DNA of 11,788 nt. Origin: an uncultured PS1 clade bacterium (lineage in GTDB: Bacteria; Pseudomonadota; Gammaproteobacteria; PS1; Pseudothioglobaceae). The notes beneath the pieces were generated by a model. It saw only the letters and a list, made by a program, of their open reading frames with translations. It ran no database searches and was not told the DNA's origin. The DNA lies in NCBI GenBank assembly GCA_937950605.1, contig CALFDA010000064.1, forward strand, positions 1-11,788, written 5' to 3'. Positions 1-7,268 of the stretch are shown here, one piece after another. How positions within the stretch are numbered: the first letter of the stretch is position 1; every line of letters begins with the position of its first letter. A program made the position numbers and the translations under genes.

Positions 1-1
1 T

Positions 2-415
2 CCTATTGCATTTGCTTCAACAGACCGTAGTCATGATCTTTGGCACGAATATGACTTGGAAAAAATAACTGGTTTTGAGAATAAACACCTTTTTGATGTT
101 TGGTGCTTATTTAATCGCTCCCAGTTTTTTGCACAAAAGAGGAAAGAACACAATCCCAAACTCATTATTTGCACAGGCATTAGTCGTTTGAATAATTTTC
201 TCATGTTTTTTGGTGCAGAAAATATTGAGGCAGTCAAAACGGGTAGCATTAAACCTCAGTCAGAAAAAAACAGACATGATAGGACATATTACCACGTTAA
301 AGTTGGTGAAACTCTTTTAGTTGTTATTCCATTTTTGGGCAGTCCTAGTGGACTAAACAGTAATTATTTATTACAACAAATGGGGAATGAAATAAAGAAT
401 TTATTAGGTGATTGA
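2..415 (+). CDS. Unrecognised protein, 3' part only
   Basis: The reading frame is open from the left edge to a TGA at 413-415, giving the last 137 residues of a longer protein. There is an internal TTG at 56, but the upstream codons (PIAFASTDRSHDLWHEYDL) read like ordinary protein, so the gene almost certainly begins before the window. I do not recognise the family. Visible features are a hydrophobic strand with a glycine turn (LIICTGISRLNNFLMFFG, from nucleotide 158) and a C-terminal stretch with a strand followed by PFLGSPSGLNSNYLL. This strand-Gly-helix followed by strand-Pro/Ser-rich-loop pattern vaguely resembles uracil-DNA-glycosylase-like folds; that is a guess from pattern only. It converges on fabI and may belong to an accessory segment lying mostly to the left. 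Confidence 0.6.
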   Translation, partial: PIAFASTDRSHDLWHEYDLEKITGFENKHLFDVWCLFNRSQFFAQKRKEHNPKLIICTGISRLNNFLMFFGAENIEAVKTGSIKPQSEKNRHDRTYYHVKVGETLLVVIPFLGSPSGLNSNYLLQQMGNEIKNLLGD

Positions 416-452
416 AACATCACAAATACCGCTTACAGGTTTAAAAATTGCA

Positions 453-468
453 AAGGAAAGTTTGTTGA
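453..468 (+). repeat. 16-base direct repeat, copy 1
   Basis: AAGGAAAGTTTGTTGA occurs here and again, identically, at 11769-11784. The bases before each copy are also similar (a run of five A then TT). Both copies lie 37-38 bases after the stop of the preceding plus-strand gene, and both are followed by an ATG (here at 477, opening only an 8-codon frame that ends at 503). It could be a conserved leader/ribosome-binding segment, with this copy being the remnant of a lost gene start, or a trace of a mobile element. Confidence 0.5.
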
Positions 469-498
469 AGCAAAAAATGAATAAAATTTTTGGCTTTT
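468..498 (+). terminator. Weak stem-loop after the first gene
   Basis: AAGCAAAAA (468-476) can pair with TTTTTGGCTT (487-496) with one bulged G, and two further T follow. The stem is almost all A-T and the T-tract is short. It may be a weak terminator for the gene ending at 415, or simply AT-rich spacer. Confidence 0.25.
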
Positions 499-540
499 GC
501 TAGTCGTTTTTAATTTTGCAACAGTGCTTATTTTCGTCAT

Positions 541-576
541 CAAAAAAATAAACAATAAGCACTTTAAAGCAAAGTG
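541..576 (-). terminator. Probable rho-independent terminator of fabI
   Basis: Read on the minus strand, CACTTT (576-571), a 5-base loop and AAAGTG (565-560) form a short hairpin, followed by a T-rich run CTTATTGTTTATTTTTTT (559-542). It starts 61 bases beyond the fabI stop, the expected place and orientation. The stem is only 6 bp. A competing 10-base inverted repeat, AGTGCTTATT (523-532) with AATAAGCACT (554-563), shares bases 560-563 with it, so the two structures exclude each other. Confidence 0.45.
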
Positions 577-636
577 GAGTCTGGTTTTAAGTTAAATTTA
601 TTGCCCTTATTTGCTAGTTGCATAATGAATGTCAAA

Positions 637-1425
637 TTACGACAAATTTGGACCTGTGTCATAAAAATTATAGCCCGCATCAACATAAGTAATCTCACCA
701 GTAATGCCTGAAGCTAAATCCGAGCATAAAAATGCGGCTACATTACCAACTTCCTCGATAGTAACATTGCGTTTCAACGCAGAAGATTTAGCCGCATAAT
801 CTAGTAATTTTCCAAAGTTTTTAATGCCAGAAGCAGCTAAAGTTTTGATTGGACCTGCAGACACTGCATTAACGCGTATGCCTTTCTCAGCCCCCATAGC
901 AGCAGCCATATAACGCACATTAGCTTCAAGCGAAGCCTTAGCAACACCCATCACATTGTAGTTGGGAATAGCACGCATAGAGCCCAAATAACTTAGCGTT
1001 AATAATGCACTATTTTTATTAAGCATTGGATTAGCAGCCTTTGCAAGTGCAGTAAAACTATACGAACTAATATCGTGTGCTTGTGCAAATTTTTCGCGTT
1101 CGGCAACTTCTACATAATTGCCATCTAATTGTGTGCGATGCGCAAAGGCGACCGAGTGAACTAAAATATCAAAATTATCCCAATGTTTTTTTAATTGCGT
1201 AAAAGTTTGTGCAATGCTGCTATCAGAGGCGACATCACAAGGGATAATAATATTAGAATTGCAAATTTCGCCACACTTTTCAACGCGTTTTTTAAGTTTT
1301 TCGTTTTGGTAGGTAAGTGCAATTTCACAACCCTGTTTTGCCATTGCATCAGCAATGCCCCAAGCAATCGAGCGGTTAGAAGCAACACCAACAATCAGTG
1401 CTTTTTTTTTATCTAAAAATCCCAT
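637..1425 (-). CDS. fabI: Enoyl-[acyl-carrier-protein] reductase (NADH)
   Basis: FabI catalyses the last step of each fatty-acid elongation round, reducing trans-2-enoyl-ACP with NADH in the cytoplasm. The 262-residue product matches the usual length (E. coli 262) and starts MGFLDKKKALIVG. The nucleotide-binding glycine/serine loop GVASNRSIAWGIA is at 13-25. The catalytic residues fall at the same numbers as in E. coli: Tyr146 (in LSYLG), Tyr156 and Lys163 (Y-x6-K in NYNVMGVAK). SAGPIKTLAASGI at 189-201 is the conserved substrate-binding segment. Residue 93 (HSVAFA) is Ala where E. coli has the triclosan-contact Gly93; Ala is natural in several FabI proteins. The start is the ATG at 1425-1423 with a weak GCGAGAA upstream. 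The gene is divergent from the transporter gene and has its own likely terminator at 541-576. Identification is very secure. Confidence 0.97.
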   Translation of the reverse strand: MGFLDKKKALIVGVASNRSIAWGIADAMAKQGCEIALTYQNEKLKKRVEKCGEICNSNIIIPCDVASDSSIAQTFTQLKKHWDNFDILVHSVAFAHRTQLDGNYVEVAEREKFAQAHDISSYSFTALAKAANPMLNKNSALLTLSYLGSMRAIPNYNVMGVAKASLEANVRYMAAAMGAEKGIRVNAVSAGPIKTLAASGIKNFGKLLDYAAKSSALKRNVTIEEVGNVAAFLCSDLASGITGEITYVDAGYNFYDTGPNLS

Positions 1426-1449
1426 GATATTCTCGCTATATTTAAAATA

Positions 1450-1475
1450 GGCAAATTATAATGCGAAAGTTTGCC
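1450..1475. promoter_or_regulatory. Divergent promoter region with a 6-base inverted repeat
   Basis: The 66 bases between the fabI start and the transporter start contain GGCAAA (1450-1455) and its inverted partner TTTGCC (1470-1475), separated by 14 bases. Between them lies ATTATAAT, which reads TATAAT on both strands (plus 1457-1462, minus 1460-1455), and a second plus-strand TATAAT lies at 1482-1487. No good -35 hexamer is visible at 16-18 bases from any of these. The arrangement could be back-to-back promoters with an operator over both, but AT-rich sequence gives such matches often. Confidence 0.35.
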
Positions 1476-1491
1476 AAAAAATATAATCTTT

Positions 1492-2997
1492 ATGCCTAAT
1501 ATGCCACACTCGATACGCACATTATCAACTTTGATGTTAGATGTTTTTACGACACCTATTAAAGCATTACGCTTGCGTTATGTGCCACTTTTGTTGATTT
1601 ATTTCGCCTATGGTAGCAGCGTTTTTACCGCAATTGCAAGTGGTTTTTGGGTGAAAGAGTCTTTGGATATGAGTGCGGCTGATTTGGCAGAACTAGGTAT
1701 ATGGCTGACTGTACCTTGGACAATAAAAATGATTTTTGGCTCAATGGTAGATAGTGTGGAAATTTTCGGTTCTAATCGTAAGTCCTATGTTTATATCGGT
1801 GCCTTTTTAATCACGCTTAGTTTTTTATTGATGATTGCAGTGGTTGGTAATTATCCAGTGGTTGCTGATTTTTCTAAAAAAAGTATTTATATTATTGCTA
1901 GTATCATTGCTGTTGTTGGCTTTGTAATCCAAGATGTGGTGGCAGATACAATGACAACTGAAGTGGTAGATGAAACTCAATCTACGGAAAAAATCCATCA
2001 AGAATTAGCCAGCATACAAGTATTGGCGCGTTTATCGTTGGGTTTTGCAGTTTTTATAACTGGTTGGATTGGCGGTGAGCTAGCAGATGTTTTCAAAAAT
2101 CAACGTGAAATAATATTTATGATTGCGTTATTTATACCTTTGTTGTCAATACTTGGGATAACCTTGGTGCGCCTAAACCCAGTGGCGGTTTCTGCAATTA
2201 ACAAACAAGTGTTATTTGGCGGTTTAGCATTTGCGTTTTTTATTGTGGTCATGGGCTACCTTGACACACCTTATTCACAAGAAATTGTGTTTTTTATTTC
2301 ACTGGGTGTGGTAGTGTATTTGTTAAATGATTTGATTAGTGATTTAGATAAAAGTGTGATTCACCATATTAAAATGGCGATGATTATTATTTTTGTCTAC
2401 CGCGCCATGCCTACAGTTGGTGCCTCTTTACAATGGTGGCAGATTGATATATTGGGTTTTGACGAATCATTTTTTGCTAAACTTTCAGCAATTGGCGGGG
2501 GAATTGCATTAGCAGGCATGTGGCTGGGCGCTAAATTTATTGTTAAGCGCGACATTGGCGAAGTGTTAATATTCTTAACCATTGTTGGTACTTTGCTTTC
2601 ACTACCAATTGTGGCTATGTATTATGATATACATACGATGTTCGGGCTTGAGGCTAGAACAGTAGCATTAGTTGATACTGCATTGGCTTCACCCTTTGAT
2701 TATATTGCTCAAGTTCTAATGTTAACTTTAGTGGCAATTTACGCACCTGAAGGCAAAAAAGGCACTTGGTTTGCATTGATGGCATCACTGATGAATATTG
2801 CCTTATCTGCAGGTGGTTTATTGACTAAATACTTGAATAAAATTTTTGTAGTTAGCCGTGAAGTGATTACTAATGGTGTAGTAACAGCGCCACAAGATTA
2901 TTCACAGTTGGGGGATTTATTATGGGTGGTAATTGTTTTAGGGTTTGTTGTTCCAATTGCTGTTATCATGAAATTCAATCCAAATAAAGCGATATGA
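1492..2997 (+). CDS. MFS transporter, BT1/AmpG-like, about 12 membrane segments
   Basis: An inner-membrane major facilitator protein of about 501 residues with roughly twelve hydrophobic helices, the first near residues 30-50. After the second helix it carries G-S-M-V-D-S-V-E-I-F-G-S-N-R-K-S-Y (83-99). This is the MFS loop 2-3 signature in the form typical of the BT1 folate/biopterin and AmpG-like branches (G..sDs.pIFG.rRk.Y). The segment IQDVVADTMTTEVV also fits that branch. The substrate cannot be read from sequence: a pteridine/folate, a muropeptide or another solute is possible. The frame is open from a TTG at 1471; I prefer ATG 1492, but ATG 1501 or 1534 are alternatives because none has a clear Shine-Dalgarno. 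Its TGA overlaps the lspA ATG (ATGA), so it heads the lspA-thiO-recJ transcript. Confidence 0.85.
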   Translation: MPNMPHSIRTLSTLMLDVFTTPIKALRLRYVPLLLIYFAYGSSVFTAIASGFWVKESLDMSAADLAELGIWLTVPWTIKMIFGSMVDSVEIFGSNRKSYVYIGAFLITLSFLLMIAVVGNYPVVADFSKKSIYIIASIIAVVGFVIQDVVADTMTTEVVDETQSTEKIHQELASIQVLARLSLGFAVFITGWIGGELADVFKNQREIIFMIALFIPLLSILGITLVRLNPVAVSAINKQVLFGGLAFAFFIVVMGYLDTPYSQEIVFFISLGVVVYLLNDLISDLDKSVIHHIKMAMIIIFVYRAMPTVGASLQWWQIDILGFDESFFAKLSAIGGGIALAGMWLGAKFIVKRDIGEVLIFLTIVGTLLSLPIVAMYYDIHTMFGLEARTVALVDTALASPFDYIAQVLMLTLVAIYAPEGKKGTWFALMASLMNIALSAGGLLTKYLNKIFVVSREVITNGVVTAPQDYSQLGDLLWVVIVLGFVVPIAVIMKFNPNKAI

Positions 2998-3455
2998 CTT
3001 TTAAACATAAAAATTATTTTCTATCCGTTTTATTGCTAATTGTGCTTGACCAATTAACTAAGTTTTGGGCTTATAAGACTTTAGAGTTTATGCCAAAAGA
3101 AGTGAGTGATTTTTTGTCATTTACTTTTGTGCAAAACTACGGCGCAGCATTTGGAATTTTGGCAAATCAAGGTGGCTATCAGCGTTATTTCTTAACAGGT
3201 ATTTCAGTTATTGCTAGTATTGCAATTATTGTTTGGATATTTAAAACACCAGTAGCACAGCGCATAACACTCGCTGCATTAGCACTTGTTTTGTCGGGGG
3301 CAATTGGCAATATGATTGATCGTATCTATCAAGGTTTTGTGATTGATTTTATTGATTTTCATTATGCTGGATGGCATTTTCCTATCTTTAATGTGGCAGA
3401 TATTTGTATTAGCATGGGCGCGTTGTTGTTGATTACCGAGTTTAAAAAATTATGA
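2994..3455 (+). CDS. lspA: Lipoprotein signal peptidase (signal peptidase II)
   Basis: LspA is an inner-membrane aspartyl protease that removes the signal peptide from diacylglyceryl-modified prolipoproteins, cutting before the lipidated Cys. The 153-residue length is typical. Four hydrophobic segments are visible (about 8-26, 66-83, 90-107 and 133-148). Conserved motifs are VLDQLTK (17-23), VQNYGAAFG (46-54), GNMIDR (105-110), VIDFIDF (116-122) and FNVAD (132-136). Asp118 and Asp136 are the expected catalytic pair. The start overlaps the upstream stop by 4 bases and the stop overlaps thiO by 4 bases, which suggests translational coupling on both sides. In many proteobacteria lspA follows ileS; here it sits between a transporter and thiO. 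Confidence 0.97.
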   Translation: MTFKHKNYFLSVLLLIVLDQLTKFWAYKTLEFMPKEVSDFLSFTFVQNYGAAFGILANQGGYQRYFLTGISVIASIAIIVWIFKTPVAQRITLAALALVLSGAIGNMIDRIYQGFVIDFIDFHYAGWHFPIFNVADICISMGALLLITEFKKL

Positions 3456-4432
3456 GCGAGTGTTTAATTGTTGGAGGTGGTGTGATTGGCATGATGAGTG
3501 CAAGAACATTATCAATAGCGGGTGCTGATGTAACTCTATTAGAGCAAAGAAAATGCGCGCGAGAATCCTCTTGGGCGGGTGGCGGTATTATTAGCCCACT
3601 TTATCCTTGGCGTTATAGCGATTTGGTGAACGAGTTGAGCATTGCCTCTCAGGCAGTATATAAAGATTTATGCGCAGCTTTGCTTGAAGATACTGGTATT
3701 GACCCTGAATATATCCAATCGGGCTTGTTAATGATGGACGAATATAACGCGCCAAAAGCACAACGCTGGATGGATAAATACAACCTAAATTTTCAAATAC
3801 ATCCTAGAGGTGCTTTATTTACAAACATTGCACAAGTTCGCAATCCAAGACTACTTAGTGCATTGCAAACAGATATTATAAGGCGTGGGGTCAAGATTAT
3901 TGAACACACCAAAGCTAACGAGTTAATCAAAAAAAATAGCGTTGTAATTGGTGTTAAAACCCAAAATAAAGATTATTATGCTGATAATGTGATTGTTTGT
4001 GGTGGTGCTTGGAGTGCGGATTTGCTAGATAACAATAAAATATTTCCTGTTAAAGGGCAGATGATTGTCATCAAGGCACAAATAGGGACAATAAAGCATA
4101 TTGTACTTGATCAAGGTCGCTATATTATTCCTCGAAAAGATGGGAAAATTTTAGTTGGTTCTACTATGGAAGATGTGGGTTTTGATAGGCGTATCGACAA
4201 ACAAGTAGGGCAGGATTTGCTAACTTTTACCATCGAGCGTTTTCCGCAATTAAAAGATAGCGCAATTCAACATCATTGGGCAGGATTTAGACCTGCAAGC
4301 AAAACAGATGTAATTATCGGAAAACACGCTAAATTAGCACACTTATACATAAATACAGGTCATTTTCGTAATGGCTTAAACATGGCACCTGCAAGTGCTG
4401 AAAAAATCCTCAAACAAATCAATGCTAACTAG
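3452..4432 (+). CDS. thiO: Glycine oxidase ThiO (FAD-dependent, DAO family)
   Basis: ThiO oxidises glycine to iminoacetate (dehydroglycine), which feeds the thiazole half of thiamine. It is a cytoplasmic FAD enzyme of the D-amino-acid-oxidase fold. The 326-residue product begins with the dinucleotide-binding motif CLIVGGGVIG (4-13). It continues with SSWAGGGIISPLYPW (39-53), PVKGQM (199-204), the strand-rich substrate domain GRYIIPRKDGKILVGSTMED (222-241), WAGFRPASKTD (276-286) and the C-terminal FAD-binding GHFRNGLNMAP (303-313). This set is the ThiO pattern within the DAO family. Other glycine-oxidase-like DAO members cannot be fully excluded, because no other thiamine genes are in the window. 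The start ATG lies inside the last codons of lspA (ATGA overlap). Confidence 0.88.
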   Translation: MSECLIVGGGVIGMMSARTLSIAGADVTLLEQRKCARESSWAGGGIISPLYPWRYSDLVNELSIASQAVYKDLCAALLEDTGIDPEYIQSGLLMMDEYNAPKAQRWMDKYNLNFQIHPRGALFTNIAQVRNPRLLSALQTDIIRRGVKIIEHTKANELIKKNSVVIGVKTQNKDYYADNVIVCGGAWSADLLDNNKIFPVKGQMIVIKAQIGTIKHIVLDQGRYIIPRKDGKILVGSTMEDVGFDRRIDKQVGQDLLTFTIERFPQLKDSAIQHHWAGFRPASKTDVIIGKHAKLAHLYINTGHFRNGLNMAPASAEKILKQINAN

Positions 4433-6116
4433 AAAAATAGATACGGATTTATTGTCTTCTTATTCGGACGATATCCACACTTTTTTAAAAAAGATTTATG
4501 CTGCTAGAGGGGTTTCAGAGACGCAGTTGTCTTTGGACTTAGATAAATTATTGCTTCCTAATTTTAAACAATTAGAAAATGCACTTGATTTGCTAGAACA
4601 AGCCTTACTTAAACAAAAACGCATTTTAATTGTTGGTGATTTTGATTGTGACGGAGCCAGCGCATCAGTTGTGGCGATAAAATCATTGAGATTAATAGGT
4701 GCCAAATATGTTGATTTTTTGGTGCCTAATAGATTTGAACATGGATACGGTTTAAGCCCAGAAATTGTTGCTTTGGCGCACAAGAAAAAACAGCCCGATT
4801 TAATCATCACCGTTGATAATGGTATTTCAAGTTTTGCAGGCGTGGCATTAGCCAAAAAACTTGGCATTAGCGTCATTATAACCGACCACCATTTACCTAG
4901 TTCCACTTTGCCACAAGCAGATGCAATTATTAACCCCAACCTTAAAGATTGTGAATTTATCAGTAAGCATCTTGCAGGCGTGGGCGTGTGTTTCTATTTA
5001 TTCTCAGCACTAAAAACTCACCTAAAACAATCTGGTTATTTCACCAAACAAAAAATTTCATTACCAGATTTGCGCAATGTTCTAGATTTGGTGGCTCTTG
5101 GAACGGTGGCAGATGTGGTGACACTTGATCAAAACAACAGAATTTTAGTCAATCATGGGTTGCAACTTATCCGCTCCAAACAATGTGCGCCATGCATTTT
5201 GGCATTGTTGGAAATTGCAAATAGGAAGGCACAAACTTTAAAAGCCAGTGATTTGGGTTTTGCGATTGCACCAAGACTAAATGCCGCAGGGCGTTTGAGT
5301 GATATTTCTTTAGGCATCAAATGTTTATTAACAGATGATATAAATGATGCTAGGCGTTATGCACAAGCGTTAGAGGGCTTTAACCAACAACGCAAAAAAG
5401 AGCAGATTCGTATGCAGGACCAAGCACAAGTAATTATTGATATGCAAGATATTAAAACCAACAAATTTGCAATCAGTTTATTTGATGAGACTTGGCACGA
5501 AGGCATTGTTGGTATTGTCGCGGGAAAATTTAAAGAAAATTACCATTGCCCAGTGGCAGTATTTGCACAATCAGGCGATGATTTAAAAGGCTCGATTCGC
5601 TCTATTCCTAGTGTGCATATTAAAGATTTATTGGACTCGATGGACAAAAAAAATCCTGATTTGATTTTGAAATTTGGTGGTCATGCGATGGCTGCAGGAC
5701 TCAGCATTAAAAAAGAAAATTTCGCAAAGTTTGAAGCAAACTTTCGGGATGCGGTTCGGACACATTTAAACAACGAAATCCCTAAAATAGAAACCCTAAC
5801 AGATGGGCAATTAGAGGCATTTGAAATCACTTTGAATAACGCACAATTACTCGCAAATGCTGGACCTTGGGGACAAGGATTTGAAGAGCCAATATTTTAT
5901 GGAACATTTGAAATAGTTGAACAACACATTGTTGGCGAAAAGCATCTCAAGTGCAGACTCAAACTACTTGGCGACAACATCATACATGACGCCATTGCAT
6001 TTTTTCAAGCACCTATTAACGAAACAATCGTCCAAATTGTTTATAGTTTATCTGTGAATGAATGGAATGGTGCCACTAATCTGCAATTAATAATTGAGGA
6101 AATACAAAAAGTATAA
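4422..6116 (+). CDS. recJ: Single-stranded-DNA-specific exonuclease RecJ
   Basis: RecJ degrades single-stranded DNA 5' to 3' in recombination (RecFOR pathway), mismatch repair and base-excision repair. The product is 564 residues from ATG 4422, close to the E. coli length (577). DHH-domain motifs, which bind Mn/Mg, are VGDFDCDGASA (71-81), TVDNG (130-134), TDHHLP (154-159), INPN and ALGTVADV. The DHHA1 domain has the GGHAMAAG motif (419-426), followed by the C-terminal OB-fold domain of bacterial RecJ. The frame is open from a GTG at 4395, but ATG 4422 gives an N-terminus like other RecJ proteins and overlaps thiO by 11 bases. It appears intact and is the last gene of the core run; the sequence changes character after its stop. 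Confidence 0.96.
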   Translation: MLTRKIDTDLLSSYSDDIHTFLKKIYAARGVSETQLSLDLDKLLLPNFKQLENALDLLEQALLKQKRILIVGDFDCDGASASVVAIKSLRLIGAKYVDFLVPNRFEHGYGLSPEIVALAHKKKQPDLIITVDNGISSFAGVALAKKLGISVIITDHHLPSSTLPQADAIINPNLKDCEFISKHLAGVGVCFYLFSALKTHLKQSGYFTKQKISLPDLRNVLDLVALGTVADVVTLDQNNRILVNHGLQLIRSKQCAPCILALLEIANRKAQTLKASDLGFAIAPRLNAAGRLSDISLGIKCLLTDDINDARRYAQALEGFNQQRKKEQIRMQDQAQVIIDMQDIKTNKFAISLFDETWHEGIVGIVAGKFKENYHCPVAVFAQSGDDLKGSIRSIPSVHIKDLLDSMDKKNPDLILKFGGHAMAAGLSIKKENFAKFEANFRDAVRTHLNNEIPKIETLTDGQLEAFEITLNNAQLLANAGPWGQGFEEPIFYGTFEIVEQHIVGEKHLKCRLKLLGDNIIHDAIAFFQAPINETIVQIVYSLSVNEWNGATNLQLIIEEIQKV

Positions 6117-6272
6117 ACCACAACATGCTGCGTATAGTCTTTGCAAAAAGAAGACTCTAACTAAGCACAAAGCCAACTACCTAGTACACGCCGATACCGC
6201 TACAAATACATCCATAACCGAATTTGGTAAGATGCTCATGTATAATAATCAATCTTTTGTAACCCAAAACCC
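6117..6272. other. Spacer between recJ and the accessory unit, no convincing gene
   Basis: These 156 bases separate the core operon from the accessory genes. A frame starting at TTG 6094 runs through to 6303, but it overlaps both neighbours, has no ribosome site and resembles no family I know, so I treat it as chance. A small hairpin, AGTCTT (6136-6141) and AAGACT (6151-6156) with a 9-base loop, lies 20 bases past the recJ stop and has no T-tract. No tRNA, integrase fragment or att-like sequence is visible. Confidence 0.5.
6241..6246 (+). promoter_or_regulatory. Candidate -10 element of the accessory unit
   Basis: A perfect TATAAT lies 26 bases before the ATG at 6273, suitable for a transcript with a short leader. 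The bases about 17 upstream (near CCGAAT) do not resemble a -35 hexamer. There is no Shine-Dalgarno before 6273, so translation of the first gene would be weak or leaderless-like. This is the only promoter candidate I see for the five-gene unit. Confidence 0.35.
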
Positions 6273-7268
6273 ATGCACATCGAGTATCAAAATATACCTG
6301 TAAATCAAATAGAATTTGATAGCAATAATCCTAGAATTAAAAAAGCATTAGAGCAATATGGAAATGACATTACGGCTCAAAGAATTTATTTTGCTTTAAA
6401 AAGTGCTGATGATAAAGAAAATGCCGCATCATCTTTCAGTAGACTATCTGATTCTATAAGAGCTTTTGGTGGAATAACTCAGCCAATTACTGTTTATGGA
6501 AAAAATGGTAAATATACTTGCATTGACGGAAATACTAGACTGGCAATATATAAAGAATTCGGCAACAAGAAGGAGGTTGCTGGAGATTGGGATAGTATTA
6601 TTGCTCTTGTTTTAGATAATCCAACACAGAAAGAAATAGATTCGGTACGCATTTCTGCACACTTAGTCGGTGCTAGACCTTGGCCTGCATATGAGAAAGC
6701 ACGATATTTACATCACTTATATTACGATGAGTTTAAAGATTTTGATGAAATGGTTGCTTTATGTGGCGGCAATAAAAATGATATCCAAAGACAGATACAC
6801 GCTTATGAAGAAATGGATGAATACTATCGTGATAAAGTCGATGACACTGCATTTCATATCGATAGATTTAGTGGGTTTGTAGAATTACAAAAACCAAACA
6901 TTAAAAACAGCATCTTTGATGCTGGATTTGATTTAAATGATTTCGGCGAATGGATTAAAGATGGAAAAATTCACCCACTTAACACCATCAGACAACTGCC
7001 AGCGGTTTTAAGCGACTCAGAAGCAAAAAAAATCTTTACAGAAGGTGGTATAGGTTCAATTAAAACAGCAATAAAACATGTTGAGAGAAACAGAGATAAC
7101 TCACAGAATGTAATTCTACAAAATGCAACCTTAGAGCAGTTAATAATTGCAACAAAGAATAAATTTTCTAATCTAACTTGGATAGAATCAAAAGAATTCA
7201 ACAAAACGGCAGACCTTGAGGATTTATATGATATGCTAAGAAAATTCTTATCTGATGTCAGAAAGTAA
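6273..7268 (+). CDS. ParB/Srx-fold protein, first of two paralogs
   Basis: A 331-residue cytoplasmic protein with the ParB N-terminal (ParB/sulfiredoxin) fold. In order: IPVNQIEFDSNNPRI (8-22, the usual entry strand ending in NPR), a helical insert (about 23-64), then the core box GGITQPITVY and YTCIDGNTRLAIYKEFGN (66-98) with the nucleotide-pocket motif G-N-x-R at 86-89. RPWPAYEKARYLHHLYY (135-151) leads into a helix-turn-helix-like region to about 180. The C-terminal half is unlike ParB partition proteins. The fold serves as CTPase, kinase, nuclease-like or DNA-binding module in different families, so the chemistry here is unknown. There is no parA nearby, so plasmid partition is unlikely. 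A 14-base overlap with the next gene places it at the head of a five-gene unit. A paralog lies at 9149-10114. No Shine-Dalgarno precedes the ATG; an internal start is possible but would cut the first strand. Confidence 0.8.
   Translation: MHIEYQNIPVNQIEFDSNNPRIKKALEQYGNDITAQRIYFALKSADDKENAASSFSRLSDSIRAFGGITQPITVYGKNGKYTCIDGNTRLAIYKEFGNKKEVAGDWDSIIALVLDNPTQKEIDSVRISAHLVGARPWPAYEKARYLHHLYYDEFKDFDEMVALCGGNKNDIQRQIHAYEEMDEYYRDKVDDTAFHIDRFSGFVELQKPNIKNSIFDAGFDLNDFGEWIKDGKIHPLNTIRQLPAVLSDSEAKKIFTEGGIGSIKTAIKHVERNRDNSQNVILQNATLEQLIIATKNKFSNLTWIESKEFNKTADLEDLYDMLRKFLSDVRK

Noticed and set aside
4496..4939. A 147-codon minus-strand frame opposite recJ
   Set aside because: It lies wholly inside recJ, whose motifs are conserved in the plus frame.
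6094..6303. A 69-codon plus-strand frame from TTG spanning the recJ end and the first ParB-like start
   Set aside because: It overlaps both well-supported genes, has no ribosome site and resembles no known protein.
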